The notes under the pieces are model-generated. The model was given only the letters and a program-made list of their open reading frames with translations. It was not told the DNA's origin and searched no databases. Shown one piece after another: positions 23,780 to 31,949 of a stretch of DNA of 64,000 nt. The position numbers and the translations under genes are program-made. Position 1 is the first letter of the stretch. Every line of letters starts with the position of its first letter. Source of the DNA: an uncultured Christensenella sp. (GTDB lineage: Bacteria > Bacillota > Clostridia > Christensenellales > Borkfalkiaceae); contig CAJTUI010000012.1 in the NCBI GenBank assembly GCA_910579705.1, forward strand, positions 10,543 through 74,542. The letters are read 5' to 3'.

Positions 23780-24405
23780 ACACTATGAAAGGCAGGTTCA
23801 TCACCTTCGAAGGTTGCGAGGGTTCGGGCAAGAGCACGCAGATACGTCTGCTTTCGGAGTATCTCGATAAAGCGGGCGTTTCGTATATAACCACGCGCGA
23901 GCCGGGCGGCAGCCGCATTGCCGAGCAGATACGCGCAATTATTCTCGACGGAAAAAACGCCGAGATGTGCGACGGGTGCGAGGCGCTGTTGTACGCGGCC
24001 GCAAGGTTACAGCATTTAAAGGAAATCGTAATCCCCGCGCTGGACGCGGGCAAGCTTGTCTTATGCGACAGGTTTATACATTCCTCGCTTGCGTATCAGG
24101 GCGAGGCGCGCGGATTGGGGCGGGAATATATCCTGTCCATCAACGCGGAGGCGCTTGAACTGTGCTCGCCCGATTTGACGCTTTTTCTCGACATTCCGCC
24201 CGACGCGGCGTTCAGGCGCAAGCACGGCGCGGACGAAAACGACAGAATGGAGCGGCAGGGGCTGGATTTCCATATGCGCGTTTACGACGGATATAAAAAG
24301 CTTTTGCGTGAAGACCCCCATATATGCGCCGTCGAATGCGGCGGGGACAAGCACGAGACTTCGCAAAACATCGTATCTCTTTTGAAAGACAGGGGAATAA
24401 TTTAA
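23773..24405 (+). CDS. tmk: Thymidylate kinase
   Basis: Phosphorylates dTMP to dTDP. 210 residues. The P-loop is FEGCEGSGKST and the DR motif is LCDRFIHSSLAYQGEARGLG; TTREPGG lies between them. The first ATG (23773) overlaps the preceding stop by 7 nt; an internal ATG at 23785 (MKGRFITFEG) is an equally plausible start. It is followed 3 nt later by holB. Confidence 0.94.
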   Translation: MVNTMKGRFITFEGCEGSGKSTQIRLLSEYLDKAGVSYITTREPGGSRIAEQIRAIILDGKNAEMCDGCEALLYAAARLQHLKEIVIPALDAGKLVLCDRFIHSSLAYQGEARGLGREYILSINAEALELCSPDLTLFLDIPPDAAFRRKHGADENDRMERQGLDFHMRVYDGYKKLLREDPHICAVECGGDKHETSQNIVSLLKDRGII

Positions 24406-24408
24406 AAA

Positions 24409-25323
24409 GTGAAACAGCTTATATGCGGAACAACTGCATACCGTACTTTTTCCAACGACGCGGCGGGCGGCAGGCTTTCGCACGCGTATATGCTGCACTT
24501 TAACGACGTGAAGAACCTGCGGGAGGCGTTGAAGATATTCGCGCTCAGGTTCTTCGGACTGACCGAGGAGAACGGCAGGCGCATACTCAACGAAAGCTTT
24601 ACTGACTGCCGCATATTTCCCGAGGAAGGTAAAAAACTGACGGCGGACGCGGTGGCAGCTTTGCTTGCCGACAGTATATTGAAACCGTTGGAGTGCGACA
24701 GAAAGCTGTATATAATAAGCGGGTTCGAGCAGACGACTCAGCTGTTGCAGAACAAGCTCTTGAAAACGCTGGAAGAGCCGCCTCAGGGCGTGCATTTTCT
24801 TCTTGGCGTCACCTCGCCCGCGCCCGTTTTAGACACGGTCAAGTCGCGCGTGAAAACGCTTGTCGTTCCGCCCTTTACCGAGGAGCAGATATATGCGGCG
24901 TTGAGGCGCAAGGACGCGGCAAACCCTCTCAACAGGGCGGCGGCGGAGAGCTGCGGCGGGATATTCGGCGCGGCGGAGAATATGGTTAAAGGCGGCTGGT
25001 TCGCGGAGATTGCGGAGGCGGCGAGAGAAATCTGCGCCGTGCGCGACGCGGCGGCGGCAGGCAGGGCGGCCGTTAAATACGGCGATACGAAATACAAGAA
25101 CGAGCTTCTTGCGCAGATGGGATTAAACTACCGCAACGCGCTTTGCAGGATTGCGCGCGGCGGAGGGTCGGACGTCACGGCGGCGGCGCTGACGTATGCG
25201 GCCGAGGCTGTGGACAAGGCCGTGTCGGACGTTAAGTTCAACGCCTTTTTTCAGGGGCTTTTGTTTGATCTTATGCTGCGGATTATTGAGGAGAACGACA
25301 GATGGTTAAAATTACAGGCGTAA
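24409..25323 (+). CDS. holB: DNA polymerase III delta' subunit
   Basis: 304 residues. Clamp-loader subunit recognisable by GGRLSHAYMLHF (N-terminal), KLYIISGFEQTTQLLQNKLLKTLEEPPQGVHFLL (the sensor/Walker-B-like region) and SRVKTLVVPPF. The Walker A lysine motif is absent, as expected for a non-ATPase delta'. It starts with GTG at 24409 with AGGGGA 12 nt upstream. The 3' end overlaps ricT by 22 bp. Confidence 0.88.
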   Translation: MKQLICGTTAYRTFSNDAAGGRLSHAYMLHFNDVKNLREALKIFALRFFGLTEENGRRILNESFTDCRIFPEEGKKLTADAVAALLADSILKPLECDRKLYIISGFEQTTQLLQNKLLKTLEEPPQGVHFLLGVTSPAPVLDTVKSRVKTLVVPPFTEEQIYAALRRKDAANPLNRAAAESCGGIFGAAENMVKGGWFAEIAEAAREICAVRDAAAAGRAAVKYGDTKYKNELLAQMGLNYRNALCRIARGGGSDVTAAALTYAAEAVDKAVSDVKFNAFFQGLLFDLMLRIIEENDRWLKLQA

Positions 25324-26180
25324 CTTTCCAGAACGCGGGCAAGGTTTATTACTTTGCGCCGGGGAAAGACAGATACGAAAAGGGCGCGGGGGTAATCGTA
25401 GACACCGCCCGCGGGCCGGAGTACGCGACGGTCGTCATACCGTACGCGGAAGTGGACGACGATAAGATTATCGCGCCGCTTAAACCCGTCATACGCGCGG
25501 CGACCGCGCGCGACAGGGAAACTATGATTCGCAACAGGGAAAGAAAGCCCGAGGCTATGCGGCTCACTCAGGAGAAAATCCGGCAGCACGGTCTGGATAT
25601 GAAACTTATCGACTGCGAGTTCTCGTTCGACGGGACAAAGGTCGTGTTTTACTATTCCGCGCCGCACCGCGTGGATTTCAGGGAGCTCGTCAAGGACTTG
25701 TCGTCCGTGTTCAGAATGAGGATAGAGCTACGGCAGATAGGCATACGCGACGAAATAAAAATGATAGGCGGCATAGGCGCGTGCGGAAGGGAATGTTGTT
25801 GCGCGACCTGTATGTCGGATTTGAAAAAAGTCACGATTAAAATGGCAAAGACGCAGGGGCTTTCGTTAAACCCCAGCAAAATATCGGGGATGTGCGGCAG
25901 GCTGATGTGCTGTCTTTCGTACGAGAACGATTATTATACCGAGGCGGGCAGGAGTATGCCCAAGCTCGGCAGCGAGGTGGTAACGCCCGAGGGCAAGGGC
26001 GTGGTCGTCAATATCAATATGCTCAAAATGCTCGTCAGGGTGAGAATAGAGGACAAGAAAAAGGACCTCGTCACCTATCACGACTTCCCCGCCGACCAGT
26101 TGAAGTTCAGGCGCGGCAAGGAAAAAGAGGAAAAGGACGAGGGTAACGAGGGCGAAGATTTAAAAGAAATACTAGATTAA
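25302..26180 (+). CDS. ricT: RicT (YaaT), PSP1-domain regulator of RNA maturation
   Basis: 292 residues. The PSP1 domain is at the N-terminus. The Cys cluster GACGRECCCATCMSD and GMCGRLMCCLSYENDYY supplies the ligands used for the [4Fe-4S] of the Ric (Y) complex. In Bacillus RicT acts with RicA and RicF on RNase Y-dependent processing, competence and sporulation. ricA and ricF are not in this window. The acidic Lys/Glu tail is long. The same holB-yaaT order exists in Bacillus. Confidence 0.92.
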   Translation: MVKITGVTFQNAGKVYYFAPGKDRYEKGAGVIVDTARGPEYATVVIPYAEVDDDKIIAPLKPVIRAATARDRETMIRNRERKPEAMRLTQEKIRQHGLDMKLIDCEFSFDGTKVVFYYSAPHRVDFRELVKDLSSVFRMRIELRQIGIRDEIKMIGGIGACGRECCCATCMSDLKKVTIKMAKTQGLSLNPSKISGMCGRLMCCLSYENDYYTEAGRSMPKLGSEVVTPEGKGVVVNINMLKMLVRVRIEDKKKDLVTYHDFPADQLKFRRGKEKEEKDEGNEGEDLKEILD

Positions 26181-26203
26181 ATAAAAAAAATCGTGTTGCC
26201 CCC

Positions 26204-26232
26204 TTTACAGTGCAGAATTTTTATGTTATAAT
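26204..26232 (+). promoter_or_regulatory. Ferredoxin promoter
   Basis: TTTACA (26204-26209), 17 bp, TATAAT (26227-26232), followed by a leader of about 43 nt carrying GGAGG. Confidence 0.75.
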
Positions 26233-26281
26233 TCAAAAAGACGGCGAAAGCCGAAACTTATAAAAAATGGAGGAAATAAAT

Positions 26282-26455
26282 ATGGCTCACTATATAACGG
26301 ACGAATGCGTAAGCTGCGGCGCGTGCGCGGGAACCTGCCCCGTTGAGGCGATTACGGAGGGACCCGATAAATACGTTGTCAACCCCGACACCTGCATCGA
26401 CTGCGGCGCGTGCGAGGACGTTTGCCCCACGGGTGCAATCCATCCTGCCGAGTAA
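26282..26455 (+). CDS. 2[4Fe-4S] ferredoxin, clostridial type
   Basis: 57 residues beginning MAHYITDECVSCGACAGTCP. Two CxxCxxCxxxCP motifs (residues 9-20 and 38-49) bind two [4Fe-4S] clusters, making it a low-potential electron carrier. The ATG at 26282 follows ATGGAGG by 9 nt, so the earlier in-frame ATG at 26267 is part of the leader. It has its own promoter and terminator and is inserted between ricT and trmN6. Confidence 0.95.
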   Translation: MAHYITDECVSCGACAGTCPVEAITEGPDKYVVNPDTCIDCGACEDVCPTGAIHPAE

Positions 26456-26465
26456 TTCAAACAAT

Positions 26466-26497
26466 AAAAGGCGCGGGGTTTATACCCCGCCTTTTTA
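26466..26497 (+). terminator. Terminator after the ferredoxin
   Basis: AAAGGCGCGGGGT / ACCCCGCCTTTTT forms a stem with a 2-nt bulge and a loop TTAT, followed by five T's. Confidence 0.82.
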
Positions 26498-26508
26498 ATA
26501 TCCCGCTT

Positions 26509-27183
26509 ATGTTGAAAGAGAACGAAGTCTTAGAAGAGTTTTTCGGCGACAAAAAAATTATCCAGAACGTCAATCTATACCGTTTCACTTCCGACAGTAT
26601 CCTGCTGTCGCGGTTCGCGCGCGCAAAATACGGCGACTCGGTCGCGGATTTCTGCGCGGGCAGCGGCGTGGTCGGCTTTCACTTTATTTGCCTTAACCCG
26701 CAAATTTCCGACCTTACACTGTTTGAAATGCAGGAAAGTCTGTCGGATATGTCCGTGCGCACGGCCGCGCTGAACGGCTTCGACTGCACAGTTATCTGCT
26801 GTCGCATACAGGATATAGGCCGCGAATACGACGATAAATTTTCGCTTATACTCTGCAACCCGCCGTACGAGAAGAGCGGGTTCGAAAACGAGGTCTACGA
26901 GAAAGCGGTCTGCCGCAAGGAGCTTACTTTAACCCTGCCCGAAATCGCGGACGCGGCTTTTAAAAAACTCAAATTCGGCGGCAGGCTGGCAATTTTAAGC
27001 CGTGCCGACCGCTCGGCCGAGCTTTTGTACACTCTCAAATCGCGCAGGCTGGAACCCAAGCGTTTACAGTTCGTCAGCGGCGCGGCGGGCGCGAAACCCT
27101 ATATCGTTATGGTAGAGGCCGTCAAGGGCGGCAGGGAAGGAGTGGACGTTCTGCCCGTTCTCGTAAACGGCGCAAAGAGTTAG
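26509..27183 (+). CDS. trmN6: tRNA1(Val) (adenine37-N6)-methyltransferase-like protein (TrmN6/YabB family)
   Basis: 224 residues. SAM-dependent small-molecule/nucleic-acid N6-adenine methyltransferase: motif I DFCAGSGVVGFHF (near 46-58) and the catalytic NPPY (in LILCNPPYEKSGF near 117). The N-terminal FFGDKKIIQNVNLYRFTSDSILLSRF is diagnostic for the YabB/TrmN6 family. The ATG at 26509 has no Shine-Dalgarno; a TAATAT lies 8 nt before it, so a leaderless start is possible. It is coupled to rsmI (2 nt gap), as yabB is near yabC in Bacillus. Confidence 0.85.
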   Translation: MLKENEVLEEFFGDKKIIQNVNLYRFTSDSILLSRFARAKYGDSVADFCAGSGVVGFHFICLNPQISDLTLFEMQESLSDMSVRTAALNGFDCTVICCRIQDIGREYDDKFSLILCNPPYEKSGFENEVYEKAVCRKELTLTLPEIADAAFKKLKFGGRLAILSRADRSAELLYTLKSRRLEPKRLQFVSGAAGAKPYIVMVEAVKGGREGVDVLPVLVNGAKS

Positions 27184-27185
27184 TT

Positions 27186-27992
27186 ATGGTTTATTTTATA
27201 GCAACCCCGATAGGCAACCTCAAAGACATATCGCTTCGCGCGCTGGAAACGCTGCGCGCGGCAGACGTTATTTTCTGCGAGGACACGCGCCGCACGCTCA
27301 AACTTTTAAACGCGTACGACATAAAAAAACCGCTCAAATCCTGCCATAAATTCAACGAGCGGGAGGCCGCCGAACGCATAATCGGGGCCGCGCGCGAGGG
27401 CGGGGAAATAGCAATCGTATCGGACGCGGGTATGCCCGTCGTATCCGACCCCGGCAACATAGTATGCGCCGCGCTTAAAGAGGCGGGCATACAATATACC
27501 GTAATCCCCGGCGCAAACGCGTTCCTGTCCGCGCTGGTGCTTTCGGCAATGCCTGCGGAACGTTTCGCGTTTATCGGCTTTCTGCCCGACAAGGCGGGCG
27601 AGAAAAAGCGCTTGCTCGAAAGGTATAAAAATCTCGATATGACTATGTGTTTCCACAGCGCCCCGCAGGACGTTGACCGCGACATATCCGCTATGTATTC
27701 GGTCTTCGGCGACAGAAAAGCGTGCGCCGTAAGGGAGATAACAAAACTGCACGAGGAGGCGGCGGAGTTCACTCTCTCCGCGGGGCTTGCGGGCGAAAAG
27801 CGCGGCGAGTACGTGTTGCTCGTCGCGGGCGCGGAGGAGGGCGAATGCCCGCTTAACGAACTGTCCGAAAGGGAGCATATCCTGCACTATATGCGCGGGG
27901 GAATGGACAAAAAGGACGCGGTTAAGAAGGCGGCGAAGGACAGAGGGCTCAGCAAGTCCGATATGTATAAATTTTCGCTGGATTTACAATAA
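27186..27992 (+). CDS. rsmI: 16S rRNA (cytidine1402-2'-O)-methyltransferase RsmI
   Basis: 268 residues. Tetrapyrrole-methylase fold: YFIATPIGNLKDISLRALETL at the N-terminus, CEDTRRTLKLLN, AIVSDAGMPVVSDPG and the C-terminal DAVKKAAKDRGLSKSDMY helix-turn-helix. It modifies C1402 together with RsmH. A GC hairpin (27998-28030) follows without a plus-strand T-run, so read-through to the next gene is possible. Confidence 0.94.
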   Translation: MVYFIATPIGNLKDISLRALETLRAADVIFCEDTRRTLKLLNAYDIKKPLKSCHKFNEREAAERIIGAAREGGEIAIVSDAGMPVVSDPGNIVCAALKEAGIQYTVIPGANAFLSALVLSAMPAERFAFIGFLPDKAGEKKRLLERYKNLDMTMCFHSAPQDVDRDISAMYSVFGDRKACAVREITKLHEEAAEFTLSAGLAGEKRGEYVLLVAGAEEGECPLNELSEREHILHYMRGGMDKKDAVKKAAKDRGLSKSDMYKFSLDLQ

Positions 27993-28045
27993 AAAACGCG
28001 TTCGCCGCGGCATATGCGCGGGCGAAACGCTTGAAAGAGGATAAA

Positions 28046-29062
28046 ATGTCAAACAAAAACAAGAAGACGGAGAAAGAGCAGGAAAAACTGACTATTTACG
28101 AATACGAGCAGAAATACGTTAAGCGCGAGAACGTGCGCGGCGCAAAGCTTTTGATAAAACTAATCGCCGCGGCTATCGGCGTGTTTCTGTTTTTCTGTAT
28201 GTTTTCGATAACTATGCGCGTGTTTGAAATCAATTTATACGCGGGTATAGGCGCGGCCGCCGTGTGCGCGCTTCTTTACATATTCCTGTTTATCGTTCCG
28301 CTGGTCAAGATAGTAAAGACCAACCATTTCGTGGTAAACGTAAACGCCAAGACCGCCCGTGCGGCGCAAAAACACAACAGGCAGGTTCGCCACGAACTTG
28401 CGGACAGGATTATCGATTTGACCGCCAAGGTCGAGGGCGTGGGCTGGTATAACTCCGACGAGGTCGGGCGGCTTGCGATAGCCGTCAAAACGGGCGACGA
28501 AAAGGCGATTACCGCCTCGCTTACGGGGCTGTACTCCGGCTGCGTGAAAAAGAACGCCAGGGATATGATTTTGAAATCTTCCGTGAAAACGGGAATGTAC
28601 TCGGCCATTTCCCAGACCAACAAGGTTGACGCAATGCTCGTCGTGTTTCTCAATTTACAGCTCGTTAAAGATCTGGTGTTTCTGTACGGGTTCCGCCCGT
28701 CGGACGCAAAGCTTGTCAGGATATTCGGCAGGGTGTTGCAGAACTCGCTCATAGCCTACGGGCTGGGCGGTATGAAGATAGGCAACTCAATCGTCCAGAC
28801 TATGGGCAACGCCGTAAAGGGTATACCATTGCTCGGCGCGGCCATATCTACGGTAGTGGACTCGTCCGTGCAGGGACTGACGAACGGCGTGCTCACGGCG
28901 GTAATCGGTTACCAGACCATAAAGTATCTCAATATGGAATACCGTTTGCAGGAAATTCTTGACGGCATAGAAATAGTCGAGAGCGAGGAAGAATTCAAAG
29001 AAACCTGCGAGAATATCGAGCGCGAGCTCAAAGGCGGCAAAAAAATGCCGCAGGCATCTTAA
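28046..29062 (+). CDS. DUF697 family membrane protein
   Basis: 338 residues from the ATG at 28046, chosen for the AAAGAGG before it. Two TM spans lie near 40-62 and 70-92, followed by a cytosolic helical domain. The C-terminal region has LVVFLNLQLVKDLVFLYGFRPSDAKLVRIF and LLGAAISTVVDSSVQGLTNGVLTAVIGY, the DUF697/YcjF-like signature. The family is often fused or linked to GTPases, but none is adjacent here. Function unknown. Confidence 0.8.
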   Translation: MSNKNKKTEKEQEKLTIYEYEQKYVKRENVRGAKLLIKLIAAAIGVFLFFCMFSITMRVFEINLYAGIGAAAVCALLYIFLFIVPLVKIVKTNHFVVNVNAKTARAAQKHNRQVRHELADRIIDLTAKVEGVGWYNSDEVGRLAIAVKTGDEKAITASLTGLYSGCVKKNARDMILKSSVKTGMYSAISQTNKVDAMLVVFLNLQLVKDLVFLYGFRPSDAKLVRIFGRVLQNSLIAYGLGGMKIGNSIVQTMGNAVKGIPLLGAAISTVVDSSVQGLTNGVLTAVIGYQTIKYLNMEYRLQEILDGIEIVESEEEFKETCENIERELKGGKKMPQAS

Positions 29063-29077
29063 TTTAAGGAGATTATT

Positions 29078-30139
29078 ATGACTGACGTTAAACTTATCGA
29101 AAGGCTTTGCAACGCGCGCGGCGCATCGGGGTTCGAGGACGAGGTTGTGGCTGTCGCCCGCGAATACTGTAAGGATTTTTCAACGTTCGAAGAGGACAGT
29201 ATGCGCAACCTGTATATCTATCCCGACTACAACAAGGGCGGGCGGCCGCTGGTTATGCTGGACGCGCACTCCGACGAGGTCGGGTTTATGGTTCAGGCAA
29301 TCAAGCCCGACGGCACGCTCAGGTTCATACCGATAGGCGGCTGGAACGAGAAGGCCCTGCCCTCTGCCAAAGTACAGGTATATACAAAATCGGGCTATAT
29401 CAGCGGAGTAATCGCGGCGATGCCGCCCCACCTTATGTCCGCCGAGCAGCGCAACGCGCCGCTGAGCTATAACAACCTTACGATTGATATCGGCGCGACG
29501 AGCGACAGGGAGGCGGAGGAGTTCGGCGTGGAAATCGGCGCGCCCGTCGTTCCGCTTTCGCCGTTCGAGTACGATAAAAAACACGGCGTTATGCACGGCA
29601 AGGCGTTTGACGACAGGCTGGGCGTTGCGGCGATGTTGCAGTGCCTGAAAGCGCTTAAAGACGCAGACCTGAACGTGGATATAGTCGGCGTGGTATCCTC
29701 TCAGGAAGAGGTGGGCGAGCGCGGCATAACAGCGGTTATGGGCAGGGTGAAACCTGCCGCGGCAATCTGTTTCGAGGGCTGTCCCGCGGACGACACTTCC
29801 GCGCCGTCGTATATGGTTCAGGACGCGCTTAAAGGCGGGGTTATGCTGAGGTATATGGACGCGACGGTTATCTGTACGCCGCGGCTCACTTCGTTCGCAC
29901 GCGAGGTCGCGAAAAAGCAGGGCGTCAAGGTTCAGATGGCCGTGCGCTCGGGCGGCGGCAACAACGGCGCGTATATAATCTCCGCAAACGGCGGCACGCC
30001 CGTAATAGTGGCCGGCATACCCGTAAGGTATATCCATACCTTCAACTGTATCGCCGCGCAGGAGGATTACGAAAGCGTGGTTAATTTCGGCGCGGAGCTG
30101 TGCCGCGCGCTTGACGGGGATATAATAAAAGGATTTTAA
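29078..30139 (+). CDS. M42 family metallo-aminopeptidase (glutamyl aminopeptidase-like)
   Basis: 353 residues, a dinuclear-zinc peptidase of the M42/FrvX/YsdC group. The metal and catalytic positions are visible in DAHSDEVGFMV, KAFDDRLGVAAML, SSQEEVGERG (the catalytic Glu pair), FEGCPADD and the C-terminal VRYIHTF histidine. No signal peptide, so cytosolic; it probably trims short peptides. AAGGAG precedes the ATG. Confidence 0.92.
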   Translation: MTDVKLIERLCNARGASGFEDEVVAVAREYCKDFSTFEEDSMRNLYIYPDYNKGGRPLVMLDAHSDEVGFMVQAIKPDGTLRFIPIGGWNEKALPSAKVQVYTKSGYISGVIAAMPPHLMSAEQRNAPLSYNNLTIDIGATSDREAEEFGVEIGAPVVPLSPFEYDKKHGVMHGKAFDDRLGVAAMLQCLKALKDADLNVDIVGVVSSQEEVGERGITAVMGRVKPAAAICFEGCPADDTSAPSYMVQDALKGGVMLRYMDATVICTPRLTSFAREVAKKQGVKVQMAVRSGGGNNGAYIISANGGTPVIVAGIPVRYIHTFNCIAAQEDYESVVNFGAELCRALDGDIIKGF

Positions 30140-30142
30140 AAA

Positions 30143-31948
30143 ATGGCACAAAACGTAGACCGCCGGTTTTCAAAGGCGGGCGCGCTGGGGTATCTTTTAA
30201 AGGGCAGTTACGCAATGTTTGCGGCGGTGGTCGCAGCGAGCATTGCGATAACCTTTTTCAATATGCTCGTTCCCGAAGTTATCTCGTTCGCGATTGACAG
30301 CGTAATAGGCGACAAACCCGTTCCCGCAACTTTTGCGGGAATAATTTCACTGTTTGGCGGAATCGACGGGCTTAAAGCGAATATGTGGTCGCTTGCGGTG
30401 CTTGTCGCGGCGCTCGCCCTTTTGACGGCGGCGTTCAATTTCATAAGGGTATACTTCAACGCCCGCGCGAACCAGACGTTTATGCGCCGCACGCGAAACA
30501 CGCTGTTTTCGCACCTGCAACGCCTGCCGCTCGGCTGGCACATAAAACACCGCACGGGCGATCTTATACAGCGTTGCACTTCGGACGCGGACACAATCTC
30601 CAACTTCGTTGCGGGTCAGCTCATAACGCTTTTCAGGATAATCATACTGATCGTTTTTTCGCTCGTATTTATGTTTATGAAAAACCTCAAGCTCGCGCTC
30701 ATCGCCTCGGCGTTCATTCCGATTTTCATCGGCTATTCGCTGGCGTTCTACTCGCACGCGAGGAAGTCTTTCAAGAAATGCGACGAGGAGGAGGGCGTTC
30801 TGTCGGCAATCGCTCAGGAAAATTTCACGGGCGTGCGCGTCGTCCGTGCTTTCGGCAGGGAGAAGTACGAGCGCGACAAATTCGAAACCCAGAACGTTTA
30901 CTACACGGGGCTTTGGGTAAAGATAGAAAAATTTCTCGCCCTTTTCTGGTCGTCAAACGATTTTCTGGCGCTTATGCAGGGGCTTCTGATAATCGCGCTC
31001 GGCACGGTGTTTTGCGTGAACGGAGAAATGACGGAGGGCGACCTCGTCGCGTTCGTGTCCTATAACACGATGCTTATGGGGCCGGTGCGCCAGCTCGGCA
31101 GGATTATATCGAATATGAGCAAGGCGGGCGTGTCGCTTGGGCGTATCGCGGAGATACTTAACGCCGAAGAGGAAAGCTACGGACAGGCGGGCGCGCTTTC
31201 CGGCGCGATAGAGTTCAGAGAAGTCGGTTTCGAATACGAAGAGGGTAAGCCCGTTTTAAATAATGTCAGCTTTACGGTCGAAGAGGGTACAACGCTCGGC
31301 GTGCTCGGCGGCACGGGCAGCGGTAAATCCACGCTCACGTATCTTCTGGACGGGCTGTATCCCGCAACGCGCGGCGGCGTGTATATCGGCGGGAGGAACG
31401 TGAACGACATACCGCCCGCAACGCTGAGAAACAATATCGGGCTGATGTTGCAGGAGGGGTACATATACTCGCGCACCGTTGGCGAAAACATAGCGCTTGC
31501 GGCGGACGGGTCGCAGGCGGACATAGAGCAGGCGGCGCGGCGGGCCTGCGTACATTCGGATATAAGCGGGTTTGCGGCGGGCTACGACACCGTTGTAGGC
31601 GAGCGCGGAGTAACGCTTTCGGGCGGGCAGAAACAGCGCGTTGCAATTGCGCGCACGATTATGCGGAAAACGCCCTATCTGGTGTTCGACGACTCGCTGT
31701 CCGCGGTCGACAGCGAAACGGACGCGCGTATCCGCGCCAACCTCAAAGAAAACAACAGGGGCGCGACCGTGGTCATAATTTCGCATCGGGTCGCAACCGT
31801 TATGCACGCGGACAAAATTATCGTTCTAGACGGCGGCAGAGTAGCGGAACACGGGACGAGCGCCGAACTTCTGGCAAAGGACGGGCTTTTCAAAAAGATT
31901 TACGATATGCAGACGGCATTGCCCGAAGAGCTGAAAGGGGAGGCGTGA
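30143..31948 (+). CDS. ABC exporter half-transporter, degenerate-site subunit
   Basis: 601 residues: six-TM exporter domain then ATPase. Walker A is GGTGSGKST and the signature LSGGQKQRVAIARTI is canonical. Walker B YLVFDDSLSAVD has Asp where the catalytic Glu is normal, marking it as the partner whose own nucleotide site is degenerate. The H-loop ISHRVATV is intact. With the next gene it forms a heterodimeric MdlAB/BmrCD-like exporter. The substrate is unknown (drugs, lipids or peptides are all possible). It ends one base before the ATG of its partner. Confidence 0.92.
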   Translation: MAQNVDRRFSKAGALGYLLKGSYAMFAAVVAASIAITFFNMLVPEVISFAIDSVIGDKPVPATFAGIISLFGGIDGLKANMWSLAVLVAALALLTAAFNFIRVYFNARANQTFMRRTRNTLFSHLQRLPLGWHIKHRTGDLIQRCTSDADTISNFVAGQLITLFRIIILIVFSLVFMFMKNLKLALIASAFIPIFIGYSLAFYSHARKSFKKCDEEEGVLSAIAQENFTGVRVVRAFGREKYERDKFETQNVYYTGLWVKIEKFLALFWSSNDFLALMQGLLIIALGTVFCVNGEMTEGDLVAFVSYNTMLMGPVRQLGRIISNMSKAGVSLGRIAEILNAEEESYGQAGALSGAIEFREVGFEYEEGKPVLNNVSFTVEEGTTLGVLGGTGSGKSTLTYLLDGLYPATRGGVYIGGRNVNDIPPATLRNNIGLMLQEGYIYSRTVGENIALAADGSQADIEQAARRACVHSDISGFAAGYDTVVGERGVTLSGGQKQRVAIARTIMRKTPYLVFDDSLSAVDSETDARIRANLKENNRGATVVIISHRVATVMHADKIIVLDGGRVAEHGTSAELLAKDGLFKKIYDMQTALPEELKGEA

Positions 31949-31949
31949 T

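Noticed and set aside
29180..30151. 323-codon minus-strand frame opposite the M42 peptidase
   Set aside because: Shadow frame; peptidase motifs on the plus strand are complete.
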